Source of the DNA: Centipeda artemidis DSM 19719
Lineage (GTDB): Bacteria; Bacillota; Negativicutes; Selenomonadales; Selenomonadaceae
Direction: 5' to 3'
DNA length: 64,000 nucleotides
Assembly: GCF_000426665.1 (NCBI RefSeq)
Contig: NZ_AUFU01000001.1
Location: 310,001-374,000, forward strand
This document shows positions 51,076 to 60,339 of the stretch, in pieces (position 1 is the first letter of the stretch; every line of letters starts with the position of its first letter). The position numbers and the translations under genes are program-made. The notes beneath the pieces were generated by a model. It was not told where the DNA came from. It saw only the letters and a program-made list of their open reading frames with translations, and searched no databases.

Positions 51076-51702
51076 TTACCAGTACTGCATAAACCGCGAG
51101 AGCATTCCGCGTATGCGGCGAATGCCGCTCTGCTGCAGCCGATAGATATGCGCGGGGGTCACATCGAGCATCTGCGCCATCGTCTGCGCCCCGGTTCCGC
51201 CGATGGTAACGCCCTCCAAGACGCGGCGCTCCTGCAGCGGCAGACGTGCCATCGCATCACCAAGCACACCGACGAGCGCATGATGCTCTGCAAGTTCGGG
51301 GACGGAGGGCTGCACGGCGGCGATCAGTTCCTTTGCCGTCTCATGCATTTCATCCGATGCCTCGAGACAGGGGAGATCCACCGTTCCCTCACGCCGCAGG
51401 AAATCCAGAATGCATCCCCGCACCCGGTGTACCGCATAGAGGCTGAAGGCAACACCGCGCGCCGGGTCATAGCGCTCGACCGCCTCAATGAGACCGATGG
51501 TTCCCTCCTGTACCGCATCCATGACGGCAGGCAGTGCACGATACGGCATCACCTCCCGAAAGACGAGCGGCTGATATGCCTCGATGATGCGCCGCCGCGC
51601 CCCCTCGTCTCCCTTCTCCTTATAGGCGCGCCAGAGCGCACGCTCCTCGTCGGGGCGCAGTTTCTTGACGGCAGAGAGTTTTTTCACATAATCTGCAAAC
51701 AT
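51076..51702 (-). CDS. Sigma-70 family RNA polymerase sigma factor
   Basis: A 208-aa alternative sigma factor. Region 2 is clear (DAVQEGTIGLIEAVERYDPARGVAFSLYAVHRVRGCILDF) with the core-binding and -10 recognition parts; region 4 with its helix-turn-helix ends the protein (LPLQERRVLEGVTIGGTGAQTMAQMLDV then HIYRLQQSGIRRIRG). It resembles sigma-28/sigma-B-type proteins more than ECF factors. It lies 28 bases after tamB and before a membrane protein and bamA. That suggests control of envelope genes, which the sequence does not prove. Confidence 0.85.
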   Translation of the reverse strand: MFADYVKKLSAVKKLRPDEERALWRAYKEKGDEGARRRIIEAYQPLVFREVMPYRALPAVMDAVQEGTIGLIEAVERYDPARGVAFSLYAVHRVRGCILDFLRREGTVDLPCLEASDEMHETAKELIAAVQPSVPELAEHHALVGVLGDAMARLPLQERRVLEGVTIGGTGAQTMAQMLDVTPAHIYRLQQSGIRRIRGMLSRFMQYW

Positions 51703-51730
51703 GGTCTCACCTCTTTTCCTGAAGCATATT

Positions 51731-54700
51731 CTAGAACCGAATCCGCGCCTCTACGCCGAGCAGATGCTTCCCGCTTTCGTCACGATCGTAGGATATGCCG
51801 AATTTATCATTGAAATCATACTGGATGCCATAGCGATGCTTATCGGCCGCGCCGCCAAGTCCCTGTACATAGCGGACAAGCACGCGGTCGCCAAGATATT
51901 TCCCTATCTCGATGTTATACTCGTCCTCATGTTTTTTGATCGCCTCATCATCCTTGGTTTCAAACAACGCACCGCTGCCGCTCGAAATGCGGAGCACATC
52001 GAGCCGGAGGAAGTTCTTCACCGTATCCTCCACCTCTGAAAGGATGCTCATCTGAAGCCCGATCGACAACAGATCTGCCGCCGTGATGCCGCTCTCTCCA
52101 TTGTTATAGGCACTGCGCAATGTGAGCATCCGAATAATCTCCTCTTCGGACATCTCCGGCGATGACCCCAACTTGAAATCCATATGATCGAGCGGTCCGT
52201 GTGCAGAGAGGTATACCCGCGTGCGGGAGAGCTGCGCCTGCGCATAGAAATCGATCTCCGGGAGGAACGACTCCATCTGATTAAACGTCGCCGTACCCTC
52301 GCGAATCTTGAACACTGTGCGCAGATAGCTGACCGTATCGCCGCGTCGCACACTGATCTGTCCCGTCGTGCGCGGATGCCGGGTCGTCCCGCCAAAATGC
52401 ACATGCCCCGAGGGATGCATATCGTAGAGATTTGGACTAAAGAAATGCACATGGCGATCGACCGAAAGATCCACATCCAGGATGATATTCGGCAGCGTAT
52501 CTTCCGTATCCGGAAGTGATGGAATGGAGATGAGCGCGCGGTCAATATCGATCGTGCCCGAAATCTTCGGCAGCGTCTCTCCCCAATAGGTATCCTCCGT
52601 GAGATGCAGCGTCCCGGTAAAAGGCCCGTCGTAGAACGATGTTTTGAGCTCAAGCGCGTTCATGACAAGTGTGAAATCGTAGGCAGTCGGACGGACGCCG
52701 CTCAGCTTTGTTTGTCCCGTCAGCATATAGCCGCCCGATCCCATCCGTCCCGTGCAGGTGCGCACGGCAAGGGAATCCCCGAGTGCATCAATCTGCACCT
52801 GCATTTCTGTTATAGGAATTTCTACGCCCTTAATTTTAACGGCACCGCCCGCAACGCGCAGAGAACCTTCAATGCGCGGTGCCGCGAGCGATCCCTGCAC
52901 ATGCAGGCCGCCCTCCGTCTTTCCGAGCGCCCATTCCACACTATTAGAGAACACAGGCAGCAGCGAGAGATCGGCGTTGTCGAGCGACAGCGTGAGATCG
53001 ATCTGCTCGTAGGAGCTGAGCGTTTCGCCGCGCTCCGCCGTCAGGGCGCGCACGGGCAGTTTTCCATGGGCACTTGCCGTATAGGCAACACCGTCGATCG
53101 TTTTTTTCACCGTAAGGCTGCTGAGTTCAATGACGGAGCCGCGCAGCTGTGCCGCTCCCGTCAGCTCGTCAAAGGCGGAACCGCGAATGCCGCCGTTCAC
53201 TGCCGTGAGATTCATATCCACCTCGGGACTCTGCGTATTGCCCCCGATATGCACTGTGGCCGACGCCGTTCCCGTCACCTCGTCGGGGATGCCTGCGAGA
53301 CCGGTGAACATGCCAAGCGCAATATCCGACGCTGTGATGTTCACGTTCGACGTGCCGTAAAAATCAGCCGTTCCCGCAGCGGAGAACGTTCCGCTTCCCT
53401 GTTTCCCCGCGAGCGTCTTGATCGTCAATACATGGTTGACATATGAAATATCCACTGCGACGTCGGTCACGGGATAGCCCGCGACCGTCCCCTCTGAAAT
53501 TGTCCCCGTCAGCACGGCGGACGGGTTGTCCCGGGTTCCGCCAAAGGATGCACGGCTGGTAATTTTACCCGCGATGCGATCCTCTTTTTGATCTGCAAGC
53601 GCGAGGAGTGCTCCCACATCAAAGTTTTCCATATCCATCGTCCCGTGCAGGGCTTCCGTCTGCGTATCGTAACGCAGATTTGCCGTCACACTGCCGGACT
53701 CGCCCTGACGGAATCCGGTATGATCCATCTCGACGATACCGTTTTCATAATGAACGATGCTCCGAATCTCCGTCAGCTCGGTGCCGTTCATCACGATGCG
53801 GTCCGCTTTGAGATCTCCGCGGAAAATGGGATGAGAGATAGAGCCCACAATCTTGCCGTCAAACGTGCCGTGTCCCTCCACCTCATAGGGGAGTTTGTGC
53901 TGGAACCGTTTCATATCAAGATCACGCACCTCGGCATCAAGGTCAAGAATCCCTTGTGACGTAACGGTTCCGTTCAGCACCATATCGACCATCGGTGAGA
54001 AGATATGGAACACCTGCAGACGAATGATGCCGTTCTCCATGAAATAGTCGCCGTCCATCCCTGAGAGGAGGACACCGCCGTAGCTGCCGCGGTAGAAATG
54101 CACATAGCCGACGGCATGGGGGTTATCGAGGGTTCCTGTGAATTTGATGATATTATCGATATTGCCCGTAATCGGCTGATCCGGTGCCACAAGAGCCGCG
54201 ACATCCTCCATGCGCGCACCGATGGTGTCGATTTGCAGATCAATATTGCGTGCGCCTGTAAAACCGACCGTACCGTTCACAAGCCAGACCACGCGCCCAT
54301 TTCGTTCCATTGAAAAATCATGGATACCAACCCCGGAGAGAGAGCCCTCTGCGCGAAAGATTAAGCTGTCAAACGGCTGATACATCAATGTGCCGCGCGT
54401 TGCCGACACCTGCAGTGTGACCTGAGGGTCATGGATATCGCCGCGCACCGTCCCGCTGAAATCCGAGAATCCGGAACAATTGATGCGGTCGTCAAGTCGA
54501 TTCAGCAAAGAGAGATCGACGTGACCGCCGTAAAAGCGCAGATCAAGCGCAGAACCGCCTATAATCTGCCCCTCGATGCCAAGATCCGTATCATTCGGCA
54601 GATTGAGACTGAGGAAATCGATCGTGATGTCCCCGCCCTGCATCGCAAAGGATGCGCTCGCACGTTCCACAGGAATATTGCGGTACATGCCGTTCATCAC

Positions 54701-56068
54701 GTTGGCACTGCCGGATAGGGACAGCGCCGTCCGATCCGTGCCGTGCCCGACAATACCGAGATCGGCATCAAGAGCTCCCTCAATGCCGACTGGCAGAGCA
54801 GCATCGACGTCCACAGAGAGCCGCGCGAGCTGCACGCCCTTCGTCGTCAGATGCGCGATATAAGAAAGGTCGGATGTATCAAGCCTTCCCTCGCCCGCAA
54901 TCGTGCCGCCAAATGCCGATGCCGAGAGGTCATGAAACGAAAGGACGCCGGCGTCATAGGAGACATCCGCCGATGCATCCGTAAACGGAACGCCGTAAGC
55001 GGTTCCCTGCGCCGCTGTGAGTTTGCCTGCGGCCGCAAAATCGCTCACGGTTCCGGTCAGCCGAACATCCGCCGTAACATCGCCTTCGTACGGCGCATTT
55101 TTGAGAATTTTCCCCACGGCAAAATCCTGTGCCCGCACATTGAGATCGAGATACGGCTCTTCCGTGTCAAAGCGGATCGTTCCGTCGATGCGCGCAGTTT
55201 CCCCCTCTGCCTCCGCTGTCGCCGCGATGTAGAATTCTCGCTCGTTAAAGTGCAGTGCTGCGCTCCGGAGCGTTGTTTCCGTCCCATAGAGCAGCGCCGT
55301 CCCTTCCAGCCCGTCCGCGCGTCCATCTAACGCAAGTACGCCGTCCGTGCGCGTCATCAGCCCCTCAATGTGAGAAGCACGGAGCGTGTGAATTGTGATT
55401 TCTGCAGGAAGTGTTCCCTGCGGGAGCAGATCAAGTACGGGCAGGAGATCCGCACCATCTGCCGTACAGAGGAGCTTCTGCGTCCCCCCTGCCGTCTCTC
55501 CCCGCACCCGCAGTATTATGCCTGAGAGATCCCCGGCGAGATCCCATGCAGCTTCACCGCGATCAATATCTACCGTCCCCGTAATGCCGGTTGCCGACGC
55601 CGCACGACCGTCGGCCGTGATGTCCGCCTCCGCATCCGCAACGCGGATGCGCCCCGTGAAGGTACTCGGCTCCGTCGTTTCCGGAACCAAATCGGCATAA
55701 TTCCACGACCCATCCGCACGCTGCACAATATGCGCATGTGCCCCTATAAGACGAATCTCGTCAACAGATGCTTCGGGCGACGAAAGCAACGAAAGCAGGC
55801 GCAGCGTCACCCGCGCCTCATCGGCGCGCAGGACAGCCTCCGCCTGCTTATCGTAAATCACAATATCGTCAATCGACACCTCATGCAGCGAGAGAATCCG
55901 CACCGCACCGATGTGCACGTCCGTTCCGAGCGTCTGCGCCGCGAGACTCTCCGCCATCGCGCCGATCTGCGTCATGAACGCCTGCGCGCGCAGGATGTGG
56001 ATGCCGGCTGCCGCGCAGACAAGGATTGCGGCGAGTATCGCAATCCCGACATACGCTTTCCGTCTCAT
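51731..56068 (-). CDS. tamB: Translocation/assembly protein TamB (AsmA-like)
   Basis: A 1445-aa envelope-spanning protein. An N-terminal membrane anchor (YVGIAILAAILVCAAAGIHI) is followed by a very long run of repeated beta strands (LxGTxxDxD, VxLxGTVSDF patterns) forming the lipid-conducting groove, and the C-terminal DUF490 domain (TGQISVRRGDTVSYLRTVF, FNQMESFLPEIDFYAQAQL, SSPEMSEEEIIRMLTL). The last residue is F, as for a partner of an Omp85 protein. It probably moves phospholipids between the membranes. No tamA gene is visible, so BamA may be the partner. 34 bases after tolC. Confidence 0.93.
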   Translation of the reverse strand: MRRKAYVGIAILAAILVCAAAGIHILRAQAFMTQIGAMAESLAAQTLGTDVHIGAVRILSLHEVSIDDIVIYDKQAEAVLRADEARVTLRLLSLLSSPEASVDEIRLIGAHAHIVQRADGSWNYADLVPETTEPSTFTGRIRVADAEADITADGRAASATGITGTVDIDRGEAAWDLAGDLSGIILRVRGETAGGTQKLLCTADGADLLPVLDLLPQGTLPAEITIHTLRASHIEGLMTRTDGVLALDGRADGLEGTALLYGTETTLRSAALHFNEREFYIAATAEAEGETARIDGTIRFDTEEPYLDLNVRAQDFAVGKILKNAPYEGDVTADVRLTGTVSDFAAAGKLTAAQGTAYGVPFTDASADVSYDAGVLSFHDLSASAFGGTIAGEGRLDTSDLSYIAHLTTKGVQLARLSVDVDAALPVGIEGALDADLGIVGHGTDRTALSLSGSANVMNGMYRNIPVERASASFAMQGGDITIDFLSLNLPNDTDLGIEGQIIGGSALDLRFYGGHVDLSLLNRLDDRINCSGFSDFSGTVRGDIHDPQVTLQVSATRGTLMYQPFDSLIFRAEGSLSGVGIHDFSMERNGRVVWLVNGTVGFTGARNIDLQIDTIGARMEDVAALVAPDQPITGNIDNIIKFTGTLDNPHAVGYVHFYRGSYGGVLLSGMDGDYFMENGIIRLQVFHIFSPMVDMVLNGTVTSQGILDLDAEVRDLDMKRFQHKLPYEVEGHGTFDGKIVGSISHPIFRGDLKADRIVMNGTELTEIRSIVHYENGIVEMDHTGFRQGESGSVTANLRYDTQTEALHGTMDMENFDVGALLALADQKEDRIAGKITSRASFGGTRDNPSAVLTGTISEGTVAGYPVTDVAVDISYVNHVLTIKTLAGKQGSGTFSAAGTADFYGTSNVNITASDIALGMFTGLAGIPDEVTGTASATVHIGGNTQSPEVDMNLTAVNGGIRGSAFDELTGAAQLRGSVIELSSLTVKKTIDGVAYTASAHGKLPVRALTAERGETLSSYEQIDLTLSLDNADLSLLPVFSNSVEWALGKTEGGLHVQGSLAAPRIEGSLRVAGGAVKIKGVEIPITEMQVQIDALGDSLAVRTCTGRMGSGGYMLTGQTKLSGVRPTAYDFTLVMNALELKTSFYDGPFTGTLHLTEDTYWGETLPKISGTIDIDRALISIPSLPDTEDTLPNIILDVDLSVDRHVHFFSPNLYDMHPSGHVHFGGTTRHPRTTGQISVRRGDTVSYLRTVFKIREGTATFNQMESFLPEIDFYAQAQLSRTRVYLSAHGPLDHMDFKLGSSPEMSEEEIIRMLTLRSAYNNGESGITAADLLSIGLQMSILSEVEDTVKNFLRLDVLRISSGSGALFETKDDEAIKKHEDEYNIEIGKYLGDRVLVRYVQGLGGAADKHRYGIQYDFNDKFGISYDRDESGKHLLGVEARIRF

Positions 56069-56102
56069 AGGTCTCCTCTGCGGGGAGCATCATTCGCTCC
56101 TA

Positions 56103-57632
56103 TTATTTGCTCATGCTCTTATCATAGGCGTCGTGCGCTGCATTTACATGCTGTACTGCCTGCGCTGCTGACGCAGATGTAGGAACGCCGGGCGTCTCAC
56201 GTACGGTATCCCCCTTCGGGGTCTCAAAGAGCGCGTCATCATGCAGCCGCGCCGCCTCACGTGCTCCTTTGGCACGCTTGCCTTCTTCCTCCGCCGCGCG
56301 GTACTGCATGGCATCAAGATCGACGGGAACGCCCATCGCACTATCGAGGGTCGCCTTTCCCGTATTGTAGGAATAGAGCGCCGTATAGTAGTTCATGCGC
56401 GCCGTCGTCAAATCGTCCGATGCACGCATGACCTCAAGGTTCGTCCCTACGCCTGCATTATAGCGTACACGTGCAATTTTATAATTTTCCTCTGCCTGCG
56501 CAACTGCTGTCTCCGTCGTCGCGATGTTCTGCTCCGCTGCACGCAGATTCAAATATGCCGTACGTATATCGAGACGAACCTGCTCCTCTGTCGCGGCACG
56601 CGCCTCTTCCGCCTTGCGCAGCGACGCCTTTGCAGAACGTACCTGCGCTGCGGTCACGCCGTTGTCGAAGAGGTTCCACGACAGACTCAGCCCCGCAGCC
56701 CACTGATTACTGCTCGTATGATCGTCCTTAAAGGCATTCTCGCCCGCAATTGAGCGTGTCGCCGCTGCACTGACCGTCGGATGATAGCCCGCCTCTGCCG
56801 CACGTACGCTCGCCTCTGCCTGTTTTACCGCATAATGTGCTGCCGCTGCATCCGCACGGTAGAGAAGTCCGTAGTCCGTGCAGTCTTCAAGTGCGAGATC
56901 GTATTTCGTATAGCGCAGCTCATCATCAATTTGCAGTTCCGTATCCGTCGGCAGACCGATGACATTGTTGAGGGTCGCAACCGCCACCTGATAGTTGTTC
57001 TGTGCCGTCGTGAGCGCCTGCTTTGCATTTGCAAGATCGACCTCGGAGGCAAGCACATCGGCGCGCGCGACCGTGCCGACGCGCAGCTGCGCGTTGACGT
57101 CCGAGAGATGCGTCGTCATTGTCGCCACAGCGTCCTCACGCACCTTCACGAGATTGCGCGCCTGCAGGATGTTGAAATAATCCGTCGTCGCCGTCAGGCG
57201 AATCGACTGTTTCGTCTGCTCGAGTGTAAGATCTGCAGAGTTCAGTCCGTAACGTGCCGCTTTCCGCTGTGCATTCAGTGTCGCATTATAGACGGGCATC
57301 GAGACCGTACCCGTATTGCCGTAGTTATAATCATATTTAATGCCGGTCAATCGCGCCTGCTCATACGCCTCGCCGCCGATACGGTTCGCCGTCGACTCCC
57401 ATGTGAGCGTCGGTCCCATCGACCGATTCGCCTTCGAGAGCGCCCAGCGTGCACTATCGACATCCGTCAGTGATTCTTTGATAGTACGATTATTATTGAG
57501 AGCCATCTGCACGCTGTCGGAGAGGCTCACCTTGACCGTCTCCGCCGAAACCGTCCCGGTAAAAAGACCAATCGCCGCAGTCAGTGCGAGTGCCCGTGCA
57601 AGACGCTTCGCAAATTTTTCCCCTTTGTCCAA
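56103..57632 (-). CDS. TolC-family outer-membrane efflux protein
   Basis: A 509-aa trimeric channel protein. The signal peptide (ARALALTAAIGLFTGTVSA) precedes two OEP repeats, with LSDSVQMALNNNRTIKES at the start and a second LRAAEQNIATTETAV region, both helical. The C-terminal tail is charged and disordered. The TTG at 57632 has GAGGAGGAAAG eight bases upstream and is preferred over an ATG at 57653 that has none. It heads the envelope cluster and has a promoter at 57728-57756. Pump partners are not in this window. Confidence 0.9.
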   Translation of the reverse strand: MDKGEKFAKRLARALALTAAIGLFTGTVSAETVKVSLSDSVQMALNNNRTIKESLTDVDSARWALSKANRSMGPTLTWESTANRIGGEAYEQARLTGIKYDYNYGNTGTVSMPVYNATLNAQRKAARYGLNSADLTLEQTKQSIRLTATTDYFNILQARNLVKVREDAVATMTTHLSDVNAQLRVGTVARADVLASEVDLANAKQALTTAQNNYQVAVATLNNVIGLPTDTELQIDDELRYTKYDLALEDCTDYGLLYRADAAAAHYAVKQAEASVRAAEAGYHPTVSAAATRSIAGENAFKDDHTSSNQWAAGLSLSWNLFDNGVTAAQVRSAKASLRKAEEARAATEEQVRLDIRTAYLNLRAAEQNIATTETAVAQAEENYKIARVRYNAGVGTNLEVMRASDDLTTARMNYYTALYSYNTGKATLDSAMGVPVDLDAMQYRAAEEEGKRAKGAREAARLHDDALFETPKGDTVRETPGVPTSASAAQAVQHVNAAHDAYDKSMSK

Positions 57633-57727
57633 AAATCTTTCCTCCTCGTGCATAAGCAGGATGCACCCGAGCGGCAGGCTGCTCCAAAAATATGTCAATA
57701 TGATAAAATCTATTGACAGGCTATCTC

Positions 57728-57756
57728 ATTGTATCAGTTGACGCATTTTTTTTCAA
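57728..57756 (-). promoter_or_regulatory. Promoter of the tolC-tamB envelope operon
   Basis: Minus strand TTGAAA (57751-57756), 17-base spacer, TACAAT (57728-57733). It is divergent from the crotonase promoter. Confidence 0.65.
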
Positions 57757-57801
57757 TTAAATTATGGATTAACCGCCAAAATATCGCATTCCATGCCGTC
57801 A

Positions 57802-57831
57802 TTGACCAAATGCCCTAAAATATTTTATAAT
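57802..57831 (+). promoter_or_regulatory. Promoter of the crotonase gene
   Basis: TTGACC (57802-57807), 18-base spacer, TATAAT (57826-57831), 45 bases before the start codon, followed by AAAAGGAGG. Confidence 0.75.
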
Positions 57832-57875
57832 GTTCATAGATTTTTGAACAAGGCTGTGCCAAAAAGGAGGCTCTC

Positions 57876-58649
57876 ATGTACGAACATATCAAGCTCGCCG
57901 TCGAGGACGGTGTCGCAACGATCACCATTGACCGCCAAAAGGCAAACAACGCCCTCAACACGCAGATGTTCCGCGACTTCATTGCGACCGTCGAACACTG
58001 TGATGCGAACAACGCAGTCAAAATCATCATCGTCACAGGCGCGGGCAAGAATTTCTCCGCCGGCGGCGACATCAACGAGATGGCGACGTTCGAGTTCATC
58101 AGCTACGAGCTATCCATGCTCACGGGCGAGGCATCGCTCGCGCTCAAGAAATGCTCGAAGCCCGTCATCGCCATGATCAACGGCGCGGCGGCAGGCGGCG
58201 GCTGCGGCATCGCCCTCGGCGCGGACTTCCGCATCATGACCGAGTCGAGCTACCTCCTCACCGCGTTCTCGAACGTCGCGCTCCCGGGCGACACGGGCTG
58301 CATCTACCACCTCCATCAGATCGTCGGCCTCGCAAAGACCGCGGAACTCATGGCATTCAGCGCCCCCGTCTACGGCGAGGAGGCGCTCTACCTCGGACTC
58401 GCCACGCGTCTCGCGGCTGAAGGGTCGCTCCTTGAGGAGACGCAGACTTTCGCAGAAAAACTCCTGCGCCGCCCTCTCGGCGCGATCGCCATGCAGAAGC
58501 AGCTCTACTATGAAATCTTCTACCGGGAATACATGAACTACAGCCGCCTCGAGGCGGAAAATCTCGCCAAGGCGGGCGCATCCGCCGACCATCGCGAAGC
58601 AGTCACAGCCTTCCTCGAAGGACGCAAACCGAAGTTCAATCAAGGATGA
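57876..58649 (+). CDS. Enoyl-CoA hydratase/isomerase (crotonase) family protein
   Basis: A 257-aa crotonase-fold acyl-CoA enzyme. Oxyanion-hole segments are NFSAGGDI (59-66) and GAAAGGGCGIALGADFRI (from 103). At the usual second catalytic glutamate position the sequence reads VALPGDTGCIYHL, with Asp139. Such an acidic residue is seen in PaaG-like isomerases rather than in typical hydratases, so an isomerase or other acyl-CoA reaction is possible. It is a single-gene unit with its own promoter and terminator, so the pathway is not shown by context. Confidence 0.8.
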   Translation: MYEHIKLAVEDGVATITIDRQKANNALNTQMFRDFIATVEHCDANNAVKIIIVTGAGKNFSAGGDINEMATFEFISYELSMLTGEASLALKKCSKPVIAMINGAAAGGGCGIALGADFRIMTESSYLLTAFSNVALPGDTGCIYHLHQIVGLAKTAELMAFSAPVYGEEALYLGLATRLAAEGSLLEETQTFAEKLLRRPLGAIAMQKQLYYEIFYREYMNYSRLEAENLAKAGASADHREAVTAFLEGRKPKFNQG

Positions 58650-58666
58650 GTTGATTCCGTATATAG

Positions 58667-58834
58667 AAAGGGGCTGCAACGAAATAGTGTTTTTACACAA
58701 TTTCGTTGCAGCTTCTTTTTCTATATGACGTAAGAAACACAATATGTAGTGTATTTACCAAATACTAAACGCAACAAAACAGGTATCTGAATGTGATACC
58801 TGTTTTGTTGTGGGCATTTCGTTACAGCCCCTTT
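58667..58834. repeat. 168-bp element with 19-bp inverted ends (MITE-like)
   Basis: AAAGGGGCTGCAACGAAAT at 58667-58685 is mirrored at 58816-58834 with one mismatch. Inside lies a nested stem (58673-58712) and a perfect 16-bp hairpin CAACAAAACAGGTATC/GATACCTGTTTTGTTG (58772-58810, 7-base loop). It is AT-rich with no coding capacity. This resembles a miniature inverted-repeat element. No target-site duplication was found by eye. Its hairpins also separate the convergent crotonase and scrB genes. Confidence 0.55.
58673..58720 (+). terminator. Terminator of the crotonase gene
   Basis: GCTGCAACGAAAT pairs with ATTTCGTTGCAGC around an AGTGTTTTTACACA loop, followed by TTCTTTTT. It is part of the 168-bp inverted-repeat element. 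Confidence 0.75.
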
Positions 58835-58876
58835 TGATTTCAAATTGTTTTTGAGGTGTTTCCCGGCGTCAGACGC

Positions 58877-60334
58877 CTACCCGTTTCTTCCTCCCTCGAA
58901 ATGCAGCGGCTCGAGTTCCCACAGGACGCCCGAAATCTGCTCCATATCGACGTCGGAGAAGATCCGCATCGTTGGGCGGATGTTCTTCTCAGGGAAGAGC
59001 GCGATCGTCGCCGCCTCCTCACCGTGCTGGAAGAACACCTCCACCGCGCCGCGATCGACATACATCCGCAGGGAGAGCGTCTGCTCGGCATAGAGCTTGA
59101 ATTTCCGCTCGCCGCGCCCGCCGCGCTTCATGCCCGTGCGGTCGATGCGCATGACCTGAGCGAGACGATCGTACCGCAGCACGAGTTTTTCAAGACCAAA
59201 GAGCAGCTCCACCGAGACGCTGTACGCATCGCCGAGCGTCAGATCCAAAAGGATTTCCGTCAGATCGTAGAGCGTTGTGCTGAACTCGCTCTCCCCCGCC
59301 GCCTCCAGCGCGCGCTCCGTCTCGCGGTGGCGCAGCGCCTTTAGCTCGCGCACAGGTTCGGAGAAGATATGCCCCTGCCGCAGCGTCAGGACACGCGGCA
59401 GCGTGAGACTGTGCATCCAGCCTTCCTCGCGCGAAGGGTAGTCCGCCTCGCGGTCGGGCATTCCCATCCAGCCGATGAGGATGTGCCGCCCCTCATGCGT
59501 CATGACCTGCGGCGCGTAGAAATCAAATCCGTGATCAAGCTCCTTGAACCGCCCGTGCATCAGCATCTCCATCGCATCGATCGACGCGTGCCCCGCGATG
59601 TAGCCCGCCTGATAGATATTTTGCCGGTCATAATCGCGCGCGGGTACGCCCTGCGGGCAGAACACGAGCACATCATAGTCGCCGAATGAGAGCAGGTTCG
59701 GACATTCCCACATATAACCGAAGTCCTTCAGCTGCGTCTTGAGCTCGCCGAGGCACTCCCATCCATAGGGCTGCTCCCGGTAGATGAGCACACAGCCGCG
59801 CTCATCCGTTGTCTGCGCGCCAATGACGAGATGCCGCGTTCCCTCCCGGTCAAAGAGATAGGGATCGCGAAAATGCGCCGTAAATCCTGCGGGCGGCCCT
59901 TTGATGATGATCTCTTCCTTTTGAACCGCCCCCCGCACGAATGTACCGAACCGCTGTGCAGAACTGCGGACGCCCGCCTCGTCCTTTGCGTTGCAGGTAT
60001 AGAGGACGCGCAGCCGCCCGTCCTCCACAGTGCCGCAGCCGGAATAACATCCGTCCTTATCATGCGCGTCGCTCGGCCAGAGCGCGAGCGTCGGCATCGT
60101 GTAGGTACAGAAATCACGTGTAGACGTATGTGCCCACGACTTATTTTTATGCGCGCAGCCAAAGGGATTCCACTGATAGAAAATATGGTACGCGCCGTCA
60201 TGATACACGAGCCCGTTCGGGTCGTTGATGAGACCGAACGGCATCTCGATATGCAGACGGTTGTGCAGATGATGCACCGGCGGGAATCCCGCCGCGATCC
60301 GCGCATCGATCTCCACTTTGTCAAAATGCTCCAC
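58877..60334 (-). CDS. scrB: Sucrose-6-phosphate hydrolase (GH32 family)
   Basis: A 485-aa cytosolic GH32 beta-fructosidase that splits sucrose-6-phosphate to glucose-6-phosphate and fructose. Catalytic signatures are the nucleophile block GLINDPNGLVYHDG, FRDPYLF and the acid/base MWECPNLLSFG, followed by a C-terminal beta-sandwich. No signal peptide. A GTG three codons earlier (60343) overlaps the PTS stop, but GAGGAG is well placed only for the GTG at 60334. It follows the sucrose PTS gene and uses its product. Confidence 0.92.
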   Translation of the reverse strand: MEHFDKVEIDARIAAGFPPVHHLHNRLHIEMPFGLINDPNGLVYHDGAYHIFYQWNPFGCAHKNKSWAHTSTRDFCTYTMPTLALWPSDAHDKDGCYSGCGTVEDGRLRVLYTCNAKDEAGVRSSAQRFGTFVRGAVQKEEIIIKGPPAGFTAHFRDPYLFDREGTRHLVIGAQTTDERGCVLIYREQPYGWECLGELKTQLKDFGYMWECPNLLSFGDYDVLVFCPQGVPARDYDRQNIYQAGYIAGHASIDAMEMLMHGRFKELDHGFDFYAPQVMTHEGRHILIGWMGMPDREADYPSREEGWMHSLTLPRVLTLRQGHIFSEPVRELKALRHRETERALEAAGESEFSTTLYDLTEILLDLTLGDAYSVSVELLFGLEKLVLRYDRLAQVMRIDRTGMKRGGRGERKFKLYAEQTLSLRMYVDRGAVEVFFQHGEEAATIALFPEKNIRPTMRIFSDVDMEQISGVLWELEPLHFEGGRNG

Positions 60335-60339
60335 TGCAC

